NCBI RefSeq assembly: GCF_011074955.1
Contig: NZ_WUQJ01000030.1
Location: 57,452 to 121,451 of the forward strand
Direction of reading: 5' to 3'
Source of the DNA: Marinobacter caseinilyticus
GTDB taxonomy: Bacteria; Pseudomonadota; Gammaproteobacteria; Pseudomonadales; Oleiphilaceae
Length of the DNA stretch: 64,000 nucleotides
Positions 1-8,659 of this stretch are shown in pieces; the stretch's first letter is position 1, and each line of letters opens with the position of its first letter. Position numbers and translations under genes: made by a program. The notes under the pieces are model-generated. The model was not told the DNA's origin. It made no database searches and saw only the letters and a list, made by a program, of their open reading frames with translations.

Positions 1-494
1 ATGAAACCCATGCGAAGCATCTCATCAGCTTCGTCCAACACCAGCGACTTCAGGGTGTCCAGCTTCAGGGTACCGCGACGCAAGTGGTCAAGCGTTCGCC
101 CTGGTGTGCCAACAATTACCTGGGCGCCGCGCTTGAGCGCTTTCAATTGTGGGTAAAAGTCCTGGCCGCCGTAAATAGGCAGTACCTGAAAACCACGAAT
201 CTTGCTGGCGTAGGTGCTAAAGGCTTCGGCCACCTGGATGGCAAGCTCCCGCGTCGGTGTCAGCACCAGAATTTGTGCTTCTTTGGCTTTGTGATCAATG
301 CGGCTGAGCAGCGGTAGTGCAAAGGCGGCGGTTTTACCCGTGCCAGTCTGCGCGGTGCCCAGTAGATTATCACCGTTCAGTAGCAGCGGAATCGACTGCG
401 CCTGGATGGGGGACGGCTTTTCGTAACCTACCGCGACCACGGCTTCAAGTACGGCCGGATCAAGGCCGAGATCGGCAAAAGACAATTCAGACAT
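1..494 (-). CDS. deaD: DEAD-box ATP-dependent RNA helicase, CsdA/DeaD type (N-terminal part; runs off the left edge)
   Basis: The first 164 codons of an RNA helicase that unwinds structured RNA in ribosome assembly and cold adaptation (known for the family). Visible motifs in order: Q-motif context GYEKPSPIQ, motif [15 protein letters not shown] (Ia), GTPGR (Ib) and [12 protein letters not shown] (II), whose spacing and wording are close to E. coli CsdA rather than RhlB or SrmB. The start at 494 gives the usual N-terminus ([11 protein letters not shown]). Helicase domain 2 and the basic C-terminal tail that would separate DeaD from shorter relatives lie outside the window, so the gene name rests on domain 1 alone. 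Confidence 0.9.
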   Translation of the reverse strand, partial: MSELSFADLGLDPAVLEAVVAVGYEKPSPIQAQSIPLLLNGDNLLGTAQTGTGKTAAFALPLLSRIDHKAKEAQILVLTPTRELAIQVAEAFSTYASKIRGFQVLPIYGGQDFYPQLKALKRGAQVIVGTPGRTLDHLRRGTLKLDTLKSLVLDEADEMLRMGF

Positions 495-785
495 TAATGT
501 ACTCGGAATTCTGGGGAGGAGGAGCATCGCAAGGCAATGCGTTAGTGACGGGTATGGTAGTTGATTTGGCCGATATTTGATAGGCAATATTTGCGGTTAG
601 TGTGTACGCACTTGCTCTGACCCGGGATGAGCCACCTATCCGCTCGGAAGGTGAGATCACCGACACTGCACCTGACCGCTGACCGAAGGTGTATAGTTTG
701 CACGGGCCAATGGCGTTTGCGAGGCGGGCACTTATAAAGCTTTATTGGGGCCAGGTATAAAACGATGACGAATTGAGGAAACTCC

Positions 786-1976
786 GTGAAAGCAATGGAT
801 ACAATAAAAGTGCTGGTCGCCAGCGTAATCTCGGTGGTGGTGATGGTGGGTGTGGCCCGGTTCTCTTACACACCCATGATCCCCGAGATGGTTGAGGCAC
901 TGGGGCTGAGCAAATCCGTGGTGGGCATGCTGGCGACGGTGAATTACGCCGGTTACCTCACCGGTGCACTGCTGATCACCCGGATCAGCAGTCTTGATCT
1001 CAAGGTAAAGCTTTACCAACTCGGGCTTGTGGTCGCAGTGGTTTCGACGGTGCTTATGGGTTACACCACGGACGTGTGGTTGTGGTTTGTCTTGCGCTTT
1101 GTTTCCGGGCTGAGCACTTCAGCGGGCATGCTCCTAGGCGCCGGGCTGCTGATGAGCTGGCTGATTAAGAATAATCAAAAAGCTGAACTTGGAGTGTTCT
1201 TTTCCGGCATCGGGCTCGGGATTGTCCTGACGGCAGTGGTGGCACAGCTGATCAAGGACGCTTTCACCTGGGATCAGCAATGGGTGGTTTATGGGCTTGT
1301 GGCATTGGTGCTGCTGGTACCAGCCTGGCGCTGGATGCCGGATTACCGCGCCTGCACTTTGCCGCGAACCGGGGGCAAAGATGCGCCAGAGGAGCGGAGC
1401 CGCTTCATTCGCATTCTGCAGCTGGCCTATTTTTGTGCTGGCGTGGGTTATGTTGTGACGGCCACGTTTTTGGTCGCCATCGCCGAGTCTATGCCGGCGC
1501 TCAGCGGCCACGGCTGGCTCATCTGGCTCATTGCCGGTCTCGCGGCTACGCCGGCCTGCTGGCTCTGGGATGTGTTCTCGCGCCGTTGGGGGCAGTGGCT
1601 GGCACTGTATCTGGCTTATACCCTTAATGCCGTGAGTATCCTGATGCTGATCCTCAACACTAGTATGGCCAGTGTGATGCTCAGCGCCGTGATTTATGGC
1701 GCCAGCTTCATCGGTATTGTCAGTATGATGTTGGCCATGGTCGGGCGGGTGTTTCCTGAAAACCCGTCCCGGCCCATGAGCCGGCTGACGTTCAGCTATG
1801 GTACCGCCCAGATGCTGGCGCCCGCCGTGGTGGGTTATCTGGCCGACGTGGAAGGCAATTACACCAACGGCCTCTGGCTAACGCTGGTTGTGATGGCGCT
1901 CGGTGTCGTGGTGTTGCATCTGGCGCGCAAAGCCGAGCAGCGAGCCCAGGGAGCACCCGCGCTGGGCTCAGGATAG
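786..1976 (+). CDS. MFS transporter, YbfB/YjiJ-like
   Basis: A 396-residue membrane protein with about 12 hydrophobic segments and the N-terminal pattern VARFSYTPMIPEMVEALGL seen in the YbfB/YjiJ branch of the major facilitator superfamily. Start is a GTG with a GAGGAA ribosome-binding site 5 nt upstream; an in-frame ATG lies 9 nt downstream. The substrate is unknown. The gene stands alone and converges with paaX (28 nt between stops), so a link to aromatic-acid uptake is possible but only positional. Confidence 0.85.
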   Translation: MKAMDTIKVLVASVISVVVMVGVARFSYTPMIPEMVEALGLSKSVVGMLATVNYAGYLTGALLITRISSLDLKVKLYQLGLVVAVVSTVLMGYTTDVWLWFVLRFVSGLSTSAGMLLGAGLLMSWLIKNNQKAELGVFFSGIGLGIVLTAVVAQLIKDAFTWDQQWVVYGLVALVLLVPAWRWMPDYRACTLPRTGGKDAPEERSRFIRILQLAYFCAGVGYVVTATFLVAIAESMPALSGHGWLIWLIAGLAATPACWLWDVFSRRWGQWLALYLAYTLNAVSILMLILNTSMASVMLSAVIYGASFIGIVSMMLAMVGRVFPENPSRPMSRLTFSYGTAQMLAPAVVGYLADVEGNYTNGLWLTLVVMALGVVVLHLARKAEQRAQGAPALGSG

Positions 1977-2004
1977 CGATTGGGAAGCGGGTGTTCGGGC
2001 GCGT

Positions 2005-2967
2005 TTATTCTATTTCGCTTACGGCATCGCTGACAGCGCTCGACCCCCGCAGTCCTCCGAAACGTTTGTAGAACTTCTCTCCTGGACCTGGCAGAGGGCC
2101 GGAAGCATTCTCCAGGATGTCGTCCAGCCACTGCTCGGCCCGCGCATAGATTTTACGGTAAAGATTGCGGCAAAGCTGCTTGGCGCTACGGCCTTCCCAG
2201 TCTCCTGGTAACAATTCATCGGGCAGTAGCGGATCCCGCAGCAGAATCTTGCGGTACTCGTGAATGAGCAGGATTCGAAGAATCAAGCACTGCTCCGGGT
2301 TGAGTGTATCTTCCGACTGCAACTCGCGCCACAGCGGGCGGAACTGACTCAGGAAGCGCCGGTAGCGGCCCCCGAGCTCATCCAGATTCCAGCTCTCGCG
2401 AACCTGCAGGCGGAGTGCCCGTGGGCTTTTCTGCTCCATGGGCAGGGTCTGCATCACGATGGTGTCTTCCAGGGCGCCCCATTCCTGCAGCATGGGGATC
2501 AGTTCGCTGCGGGTATATCGTGGATGCTCCATCAGGCCCGGGGCCATGCTGCCAAAGCTGAGCCACTTCAATTCCTCCCGGACTTTCTGGCGAAGCTCCG
2601 GAGACAACTGATTCAGGTACACCAAACACCAGCTGCCGCTCCACTCTTCTGTATCGAGATTGTAAACATGTTGGAACGCCTGCTCAAAGCGGCGCAGTCC
2701 GGGACCAGTGAGGCTGTAATAACTGCGGCGCCCCACCTTTTCCGTTTGCAGCCAGGACTCCTGCGCCAGGCGATACACCGAAGTACGCACCAGCCGTTGG
2801 CTAATGCCCATGGGTTCTACCAGTTTCATCAAGCTGCCAAGCCAGACATTGCCGCCACGTGGAACGATAGCGTCGCCATAGATGGTAATGATGAGAGAGC
2901 CAGCCCGGAGGGGCCGCTTCTTCTGAAAGTTGTGGACGAGTAGTTCTAGTTGGCTTTTTGCAGTCAT
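2005..2967 (-). CDS. paaX: PaaX, phenylacetyl-CoA-responsive repressor of the paa catabolon
   Basis: A 320-residue protein of PaaX size (E. coli 316). The N-terminal winged helix (about residues 20-95, RAGSLIITIYGDAIVPRGG and ISQRLVRTSVYRLAQESWL) and the central and C-terminal PaaX domains follow in the usual order. The family represses paa promoters and releases DNA on binding phenylacetyl-CoA. It is transcribed away from the ABC transporter genes that start 396 bp to its right, and its likely targets (paaA, paaG, paaY) lie 15-20 kb further right. Candidate operators are listed separately. Confidence 0.93.
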   Translation of the reverse strand: MTAKSQLELLVHNFQKKRPLRAGSLIITIYGDAIVPRGGNVWLGSLMKLVEPMGISQRLVRTSVYRLAQESWLQTEKVGRRSYYSLTGPGLRRFEQAFQHVYNLDTEEWSGSWCLVYLNQLSPELRQKVREELKWLSFGSMAPGLMEHPRYTRSELIPMLQEWGALEDTIVMQTLPMEQKSPRALRLQVRESWNLDELGGRYRRFLSQFRPLWRELQSEDTLNPEQCLILRILLIHEYRKILLRDPLLPDELLPGDWEGRSAKQLCRNLYRKIYARAEQWLDDILENASGPLPGPGEKFYKRFGGLRGSSAVSDAVSEIE

Positions 2968-3363
2968 GGCCTAGGGTTCGCAAATAGGTTCAGTGAAACA
3001 CGTTGTCCGTATTATGCGGTTCTTGCGTGTCAGGTAAAGGCTTGTCTCTCTGATCACTGTGCTGGCGCCTTTGACAGGCGTCAGCTTTACTTAAAGAGCT
3101 TTGGGTGGGTGCCCCTAAATCGGTTGACATGGAAGTTATGATACAATAACTTCGTTTTGTATTCTTCATCGGTATCGAATTATACTGAGGGCGAATAATC
3201 AAGTTTGATGAAATCACGGATGAAGTAATAAAAAACAACCAGACAACGGGCGAAAGTCTGAATCATATGGCGCGAAGGTCCTGAAAAGCTTTCAAACGTT
3301 GTTTTGCTTCTGAGACATGATGGGGGTAACTCAGGCCCCGCACAATTCGGGAGAATAAAAACA
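2968..3363. promoter_or_regulatory. Divergent promoter region between paaX and the ABC transporter operon
   Basis: About 400 bp without a supported gene and AT-rich relative to its flanks. It should carry the promoters of paaX (leftward) and of the substrate-binding protein gene (rightward). It contains an imperfect inverted repeat at 3139-3164 (TGATACAA, 10-nt spacer, TTGTATTC), annotated below. A GGGAG ribosome-binding site lies about 11 nt before the ATG at 3364. No -35/-10 pair is convincing by eye. Confidence 0.5.
3136..3164. promoter_or_regulatory. Candidate PaaX-type operator (TATGATAC motif with inverted arm)
   Basis: TATGATACAA followed after 10 nt by TTGTATTC, an imperfect dyad. 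The TRTGATAC core recurs before paaA (twice) and paaY. It resembles the published E. coli PaaX site WWTRTGATTCGYGWT in its TRTGAT-C part. Assignment to PaaX is inference. Confidence 0.4.
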
Positions 3364-4521
3364 ATGCTTAAGACAATGATGCGTCGCGCAGGAAAATGCG
3401 CAGCAGTTGCTGCTGCCGCTCTCATGATGATGAGTGTTCAGGCGGCTGAGCCAATCAAGATCGGGTCGTTCCTGTCGGTTACTGGCCCGGCATCCTTCCT
3501 TGGCGACCCCGAACTTAAAACGCTTGAGATGTACATCGAAAAAATCAATGAAGAGGGCGGTGTTCTGGGGCGTCAGTTGGAGCTGATCCATTATGACGAC
3601 GTCGGCAATGCCTCTTCTGCCCGTAACTTCGCCAGCCGTCTGATTCGCTCGGACCAGGTTGATATCATTGTTGGCGGCAGCACCACCGGTGCCACCATGG
3701 CAGCGGCGCCTTTGATCGAGCAGGCGCAGGTTCCCTTTATATCGCTGGCGGGTGCGGTGGTAATTACCACACCGGTGAAGAAATGGGTGTTCAAAACGCC
3801 GCAGTCTGACCGTATGGCCGCTGAGCGCATTCTGTCCGACATGAAAGATCGCGGCATCACCAAAATCGGTCTGATTTCGGGAACGGGCGGGTTTGGTAGT
3901 TCCGGCCGGACCCAAACTCTGGAAGTGGCAGGGCTGCTTGGCATTGAAGTACTCGCCGATGTGACCTACAGCGGATCTGATACAGACATGACCGCCCAAC
4001 TGACCAATATCCGTAACACAAAGGGCATTGAAGCGGTTCTGAATTTCGGTTTTGGTCAGGGCCCGGCTATTGTGACCCGCAACTACGCTCAATTGGGCAT
4101 GGGGCTTCCATTCTATCAGTCTCATGGGGTAGCGTCTGACAGCTTCCTTGAGCTGGCCGGTTCTTCTGCGGAAGGCCTTCGTCTGCCAGCGTCACCGCTG
4201 CTGGTTCCGGACTCGCTGCCTGATAGCGATCCACAGAAAGCCGTGGTTCAGAACTATAAATCTGAGTACGAGGCGCGCTGGGGTTCCAAGGTTTCAACCT
4301 TTGGTGCCTATGCCTACGACGGTCTTATGCTGGCGGTACGGGCGATTGAAACGGCCGGTTCTACCGAACCCGAAGCTGTTCGGGAGGCTCTGGAAAATAT
4401 CAAGGGCTATGTTGGGGTCACTGGGGAGTTCAACATGTCTCCGAACGACCACAATGGCCTCAGCGCAGATTCCTTCCGCATTCTGGAAGTGCAGAATGGC
4501 GAGTGGAAGCTGATTAACTGA
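3364..4521 (+). CDS. ABC transporter substrate-binding protein, branched-chain amino acid (LivJ/BraC) type
   Basis: A 385-residue periplasmic binding protein of the Leu/Ile/Val-type fold. The ATG at 3364 gives a typical Sec signal peptide ending near VQAAEPIKIG; a longer reading from 3304 would put non-signal sequence in front. Family landmarks are IGSFLSVTGPASFLGDPELKTLEM, GGSTTGATMAAAPLIEQAQVPFISLAG and AYAYDGLMLAVRAIE. It heads an operon of two permeases and two ATPases (4601-8620). Because paaX and the paa genes flank the operon, an aromatic acid such as phenylacetate is a more likely ligand than a branched-chain amino acid, but the sequence does not show this. Confidence 0.9.
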   Translation: MLKTMMRRAGKCAAVAAAALMMMSVQAAEPIKIGSFLSVTGPASFLGDPELKTLEMYIEKINEEGGVLGRQLELIHYDDVGNASSARNFASRLIRSDQVDIIVGGSTTGATMAAAPLIEQAQVPFISLAGAVVITTPVKKWVFKTPQSDRMAAERILSDMKDRGITKIGLISGTGGFGSSGRTQTLEVAGLLGIEVLADVTYSGSDTDMTAQLTNIRNTKGIEAVLNFGFGQGPAIVTRNYAQLGMGLPFYQSHGVASDSFLELAGSSAEGLRLPASPLLVPDSLPDSDPQKAVVQNYKSEYEARWGSKVSTFGAYAYDGLMLAVRAIETAGSTEPEAVREALENIKGYVGVTGEFNMSPNDHNGLSADSFRILEVQNGEWKLIN

Positions 4522-4600
4522 TATCCCTTTCACCTGTCTCACGGCTGGCGGCTGCCCCGGTGGGTAGGTCGCTAGCCGATGTTCGGCTGGAACCACCGCT

Positions 4601-5476
4601 ATGCTCTCAGAATTCTTACAGTATCTATTCACTGGGATCACTATCGGCGCAACCTACGCCCTGATAGCCCTGGGCTTCACCCTGATTTACAACTCCAGCC
4701 ATGTCATCAACTTCGCCCAAGGCGAATTTCTGATGATTGGAGGTATGGCGACGGTGTCTATGGCGGCCATGGGTGTCCCCATGGTGCTGGCGATCGTGTT
4801 GGCGATCATTCTGGCGGGCGTGCTGGGGATTGCCCTTCAGCGCTTCGCCATCGCACCGGCCAAACAGGCCGACGTAGTTACCCTGATTATTATTACCATT
4901 GGTGCGTCCATCTTTATTCGCGGAATTGCCCAGTTGGTCTGGGGCAAGGAATACCACGTGATGCCGAATTTCAGTACCAATGAGCCGATCGAGGTGTTTG
5001 GTGCCGTGCTGAACAGCCAAAGTCTCTGGGTTTTGGGTGTCGGTGCGGTGCTGGTCGTTGCTCTGGTGTTGTTCTTTACCAAGACCCTGATTGGCAAAGC
5101 CATTCTGGCAACATCCATGAACAAGGAGGCCGCACGCCTGGTTGGTATACGTACTCAGATGGTGCTAATGCTGGCCTTTATGTTGTCGGCTCTGCTGGGT
5201 TCCGTGGCTGGGATTGTGGTGGCACCTATCACCTTCACGTCTTACGACATCGGTATCATTCTAGGACTCAAGGGCTTCGTGGCCGCCGCCATTGGTGGCC
5301 TGGGCAGTGGGGTTGGTGCTGTCGTCGGTGGCCTGTTGCTCGGAATTGTTGAAGCTATGTCGGCAGGCTATATCTCATCCGATTACAAGGACGCGGTGGC
5401 GTTTTCCATGATACTGCTGGTGCTCTTCTTTATGCCGCGGGGATTGTTTGGCGCCAAGATAGTGGAGCGCGTGTGA
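4601..5476 (+). CDS. Branched-chain-type ABC transporter permease (LivH family)
   Basis: A 291-residue integral membrane protein with about eight hydrophobic segments. Family landmarks are GATYALIALGFTLIYNSS-HVINFAQGEF near the N-terminus and LGSGVGAVVGGLLLGIVEA near the C-terminus, the usual LivH cytoplasmic coupling region. It lies 80 nt after the binding-protein gene and overlaps the next permease by one base. It pairs with the LivM-like permease to form the membrane channel. Confidence 0.92.
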   Translation: MLSEFLQYLFTGITIGATYALIALGFTLIYNSSHVINFAQGEFLMIGGMATVSMAAMGVPMVLAIVLAIILAGVLGIALQRFAIAPAKQADVVTLIIITIGASIFIRGIAQLVWGKEYHVMPNFSTNEPIEVFGAVLNSQSLWVLGVGAVLVVALVLFFTKTLIGKAILATSMNKEAARLVGIRTQMVLMLAFMLSALLGSVAGIVVAPITFTSYDIGIILGLKGFVAAAIGGLGSGVGAVVGGLLLGIVEAMSAGYISSDYKDAVAFSMILLVLFFMPRGLFGAKIVERV

Positions 5477-6483
5477 TGTTGAACGGTGTTATGCAGTCGC
5501 GCCTCCGGGGACTGATTATCCTGGCGCTTATCTTGATGGTTTTACCTGTTTTTTTTGGTAATCCATTCCACTATGAGCTGGCCACCCAGGTAGCGATTAT
5601 TGCCGCTACCGTTGTCGGCCTGAACCTTCTGGTCGGCTTTGCCGGCCAGATCAGTCTCGGTCATGCCGGGTTCTTCGGTCTTGGCGCCTACTTTACGGGC
5701 ATTGCGACCGGGACTTACGGCTGGTCTTCTGTCCCCGCGCTCATGGCCGGCGCAATTGCAGTCGGCATTGTTGCCTGGATAGTGGGCCGTCCGATCCTGC
5801 GCCTGAAGGGCCATTACCTGTCCATGGCAACCCTCGCGGTAGGATTCATTATTGCCATCATCCTGAACAATGAGCGGGCCATTACCGGCGGTCCCGACGG
5901 CATGTCGGTCCCGGCTTTTGAAATATTCGGGTGGGAGCTCAGTTCTTTTGGCCGGTATTCGCTGTTCGGGCTTGATATTTCGGGAGTTCAAGCCTGGTAT
6001 ATGTTTGCCAGTGTGGTTCTTCTAGTGGCGGTGTGGTTTGCCCTGAACCTTATTGAATCACCCATCGGCCGGGCTTTACGTTCCGTGCACGGCTCGGAAG
6101 TGGCTGCCAGCGTGGTGGGAGTGAATACAGCAAAGTACAAAAGCCTCGTGTTCGTGATTTCCGCCATCTATGCAAGCGTGATGGGCAGCCTCTACGCTCA
6201 CTTTCAGGGATTTATTACCCCGGCGGTGGCAAGCTTCGAATTCTCCATTCTCTTTATCACTATGGTTGTCCTTGGGGGCATGGGATCCACTTTTGGCGTG
6301 ATTCTGGGTGCCGTCGTACTGAAACTTCTGCCGCAGGTTCTGGCGGATTTTCAGGAACTGGAAACAGTGATGTTCGGCCTCATCCTGATGCTCACCATGA
6401 TTTTCATGCCCAAAGGGCTGCTCCCGACCCTGACCGCAGTGGTATACAAAAGAAGGCGAAGGAAAGCGGGAGGTACGGCATGA
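5476..6483 (+). CDS. Branched-chain-type ABC transporter permease (LivM family)
   Basis: A 335-residue permease with LivM landmarks VVGLNLLVGFAGQISLGHAG (about residues 46-65) and GGMGSTFGVILGAVVL. The ATG at 5476 overlaps the preceding stop as TGATG and sits 8 nt after a GGAG. A GTG one codon earlier (5473) is an alternative. The stop overlaps the ATG of the next gene as ATGA, indicating translational coupling through the operon. Confidence 0.92.
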   Translation: MLNGVMQSRLRGLIILALILMVLPVFFGNPFHYELATQVAIIAATVVGLNLLVGFAGQISLGHAGFFGLGAYFTGIATGTYGWSSVPALMAGAIAVGIVAWIVGRPILRLKGHYLSMATLAVGFIIAIILNNERAITGGPDGMSVPAFEIFGWELSSFGRYSLFGLDISGVQAWYMFASVVLLVAVWFALNLIESPIGRALRSVHGSEVAASVVGVNTAKYKSLVFVISAIYASVMGSLYAHFQGFITPAVASFEFSILFITMVVLGGMGSTFGVILGAVVLKLLPQVLADFQELETVMFGLILMLTMIFMPKGLLPTLTAVVYKRRRRKAGGTA

Positions 6484-7238
6484 CAGCGCTGATTGAAGTG
6501 AAAGAGCTGGATAAAGCTTTTGGTGGCGTTCATGCGGTTGAAGGGGTCAGCTTCGCGGTAAACGCCGGGCAGGTCTATTCAGTCATCGGCCCGAATGGTG
6601 CCGGCAAGACCACGTTGTTCAATCTGATCACAGGCCTCTATACCCCGTCGAAGGGTGAGATTCTGCTCAACGGCGAGAGTACTGTCAGGCTGGCGCCGAA
6701 CCAGCTCGCAGAACGGGGCATGTGCCGGACCTTTCAGCAGATGCAGATCTGCATGAACATGACCGCCATCGAGAACGTGATGCTTGGCCGGCACCTTCAG
6801 CTCAAGAGCAGTCTGTTCACCACGCTGTTCCGGCTGCCGTCCTTGCGGCGCAACGAGACTGTCGCCCGGAATCGCGCGGCTGAGTTGATGGAGTACGTCG
6901 GGTGTGGAGACTACCTGGCAGCGGAAGCCCCGGCGATGTCCTATGGGGGGCTCAAGCGGCTTGAAATTGCCCGGGCCCTGGCAGCCGAACCCAAGGTCAT
7001 TCTTCTGGACGAGCCAGCGGCCGGCCTGAACGCCACAGAAACCGCGGCACTGGAAGAATTGATCCGGAAAATTGCGGAGCAGGGCATAACCGTGATGCTG
7101 GTTGAGCACGATATGAAACTGGTTATGGGAATATCCGACCGGTTGCTGGTGCTTAACTATGGTCGCGTTCTGGCCGAGGGTACACCAGAGGAAATCCGTC
7201 AGAACCCTGATGTTATTGCCGCCTATCTGGGTGGCTGA
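6480..7238 (+). CDS. Branched-chain-type ABC transporter ATPase (LivG family)
   Basis: A 252-residue ATPase. Walker A is GPNGAGKTT (about residues 37-45), the signature region is reduced to MSYGGLKRLEIARAL rather than canonical LSGGQ, Walker B is VILLDEPAAGLN, and the switch is VEHDM. The C-terminal VIAAYLGG is typical of LivG. A GGGAGG site precedes the start by 7 nt. The altered signature YGGLKR is seen in many LivG proteins, so it is not evidence of inactivity. Confidence 0.92.
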   Translation: MTALIEVKELDKAFGGVHAVEGVSFAVNAGQVYSVIGPNGAGKTTLFNLITGLYTPSKGEILLNGESTVRLAPNQLAERGMCRTFQQMQICMNMTAIENVMLGRHLQLKSSLFTTLFRLPSLRRNETVARNRAAELMEYVGCGDYLAAEAPAMSYGGLKRLEIARALAAEPKVILLDEPAAGLNATETAALEELIRKIAEQGITVMLVEHDMKLVMGISDRLLVLNYGRVLAEGTPEEIRQNPDVIAAYLGG

Positions 7239-7255
7239 GCAAGGAAACATTTCAC

Positions 7256-8620
7256 ATGAGCGAGCAACACACTGAAATGGCGCCTGCCCAGCCACACAGC
7301 GAGCAGGCCGTTCACATTATCGTCCGGGAGCATCAGGCGCTTTGGCGGATACTGGATCTGCTGGACCAGATTCTCAGCGATATGAATGTCAACGAACAGC
7401 GTCCGGACGAGCGGGTGTTCAATAGCATTTTTGACTACATTCAGCACTTCTCGCAGCGGGTCCATAGCACGCCTACGGACATCGAACTTTACAAGCGGCT
7501 CAGTGAGAAATCCCCCGAGACGGCACCCCTGCTGGAGAAACTGGCCAAGGGCTACCTGATCGGGCATGAAAAACTGCAGGAATTGCGCAAGCTGCTGGCA
7601 AACTGCGTGGAGTGCTGGCCGGAAGGGCGCGAGGAGTTCAGCCATGCCCTGGCCCGTTTTACCGAAGCCTTGCGCAAGCACATTCGCAAGGAAGAGGGTG
7701 TGGTCATTCCCCGAGCCCGGAAATTGCTGACCGAGGAAGACTGGCAGCACATTGTTGAATTCCGGGATGTAGAGAATGATCCGTTGTTTGGCGAACGGGT
7801 CCGGGAAGAGTTCCGGGAATTACGCCACCGGATTGTCAGCTACACCCCGGAACAGTTCGGAGGGCTCGGTCTCAAGCACGCGGAGCGAGTAACGGCGCCT
7901 CACGCAAGGCAGGAGCTGCTGTCCATTAAGGGGCTTGTTACCTCCTACGGCCAGATTGAGGTTCTGCACGAGGTGGATATCCAGATCAACAGTGGCGAGA
8001 TCGTATCTCTGGTAGGCGCCAACGGTGCCGGCAAATCAACATTGTTGATGACCATTTCCGGGCTACAGCCGACCGAACGGGGCTCCATAACCTTCAGAGG
8101 CAGAGATCTGGCGAAAGTCAGTACCGATCAGCGAGTGGCCGAAGGCATTGTGCAGGTGCCTGAGGGTCGGCAGGTTTTCAAAGATCTCAGTGTCCACGAC
8201 AACCTCCTGCTGGGTGCGTATACCCGGGGCAAGACGCCCGAAGTTATGGATGATCTGGAGCGCATGTACACCAAGTTCCCCATACTTCGACAGAAACGCC
8301 ATAACCTAGCCGGTGAGCTTTCCGGAGGCCAGCAACAGATGCTTGCCATTGGACGGGCGCTGATGGCCAAGCCCAGACTGCTGCTACTGGATGAACCCAG
8401 CATGGGCCTTGCGCCGTTGATTATTGAAGAGATCTTCAACATCGTAAAGGAGCTGAAGGAAGAGGGTATTACCATCTTTCTGGTAGAGCAGAATGCTTCC
8501 CAGGCACTGGCATTGGCAGATCGCGGTTATGTCCTTGAAACCGGGCTGGTGGTGATTGAAGGGACTGGCCGGGAACTACTCAGCAATGAAAAAGTTCGTG
8601 AGGCGTACCTTGGCATGTGA
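7256..8620 (+). CDS. Fusion of a hemerythrin-like (HHE) domain to a LivF-type ABC ATPase
   Basis: A 454-residue protein, almost twice the length of LivF (about 235). Residues 15-170 look like an HHE cation-binding four-helix bundle: His26 (VREHQALW), His70 (HFSQRVHSTPTD), His104 (GHEKL) and His142-Glu146 (HIRKEEGVVIPRAR). The usual second motif HxxxE reads H70-STP-T74, so one carboxylate ligand is replaced by Thr, with Asp75 and Glu77 close by. From about residue 220 a complete LivF follows: Walker A GANGAGKST, signature LSGGQQQ, Walker B LLLLDEPSMGLAP and a C-terminal EAYLGM. The reading frame is open throughout, and the ATG at 7256 has an AAGGAA site, so this is a real fusion and not two misread genes. 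It ends the transporter operon. The N-terminal domain could sense iron, oxygen or redox state and tune transport (inference). Confidence 0.9.
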   Translation: MSEQHTEMAPAQPHSEQAVHIIVREHQALWRILDLLDQILSDMNVNEQRPDERVFNSIFDYIQHFSQRVHSTPTDIELYKRLSEKSPETAPLLEKLAKGYLIGHEKLQELRKLLANCVECWPEGREEFSHALARFTEALRKHIRKEEGVVIPRARKLLTEEDWQHIVEFRDVENDPLFGERVREEFRELRHRIVSYTPEQFGGLGLKHAERVTAPHARQELLSIKGLVTSYGQIEVLHEVDIQINSGEIVSLVGANGAGKSTLLMTISGLQPTERGSITFRGRDLAKVSTDQRVAEGIVQVPEGRQVFKDLSVHDNLLLGAYTRGKTPEVMDDLERMYTKFPILRQKRHNLAGELSGGQQQMLAIGRALMAKPRLLLLDEPSMGLAPLIIEEIFNIVKELKEEGITIFLVEQNASQALALADRGYVLETGLVVIEGTGRELLSNEKVREAYLGM

Positions 8621-8659
8621 TGTTCCAGAATGAGGTCCGGAAGCAGGGGCCTCAGGGCT

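Noticed and set aside
8631..8654. Stem-loop TGAGGTCC/GGGCCTCA between the transporter and oxidoreductase genes
   Set aside because: One non-Watson-Crick pair, no T-run on either side; not good enough to call a terminator.
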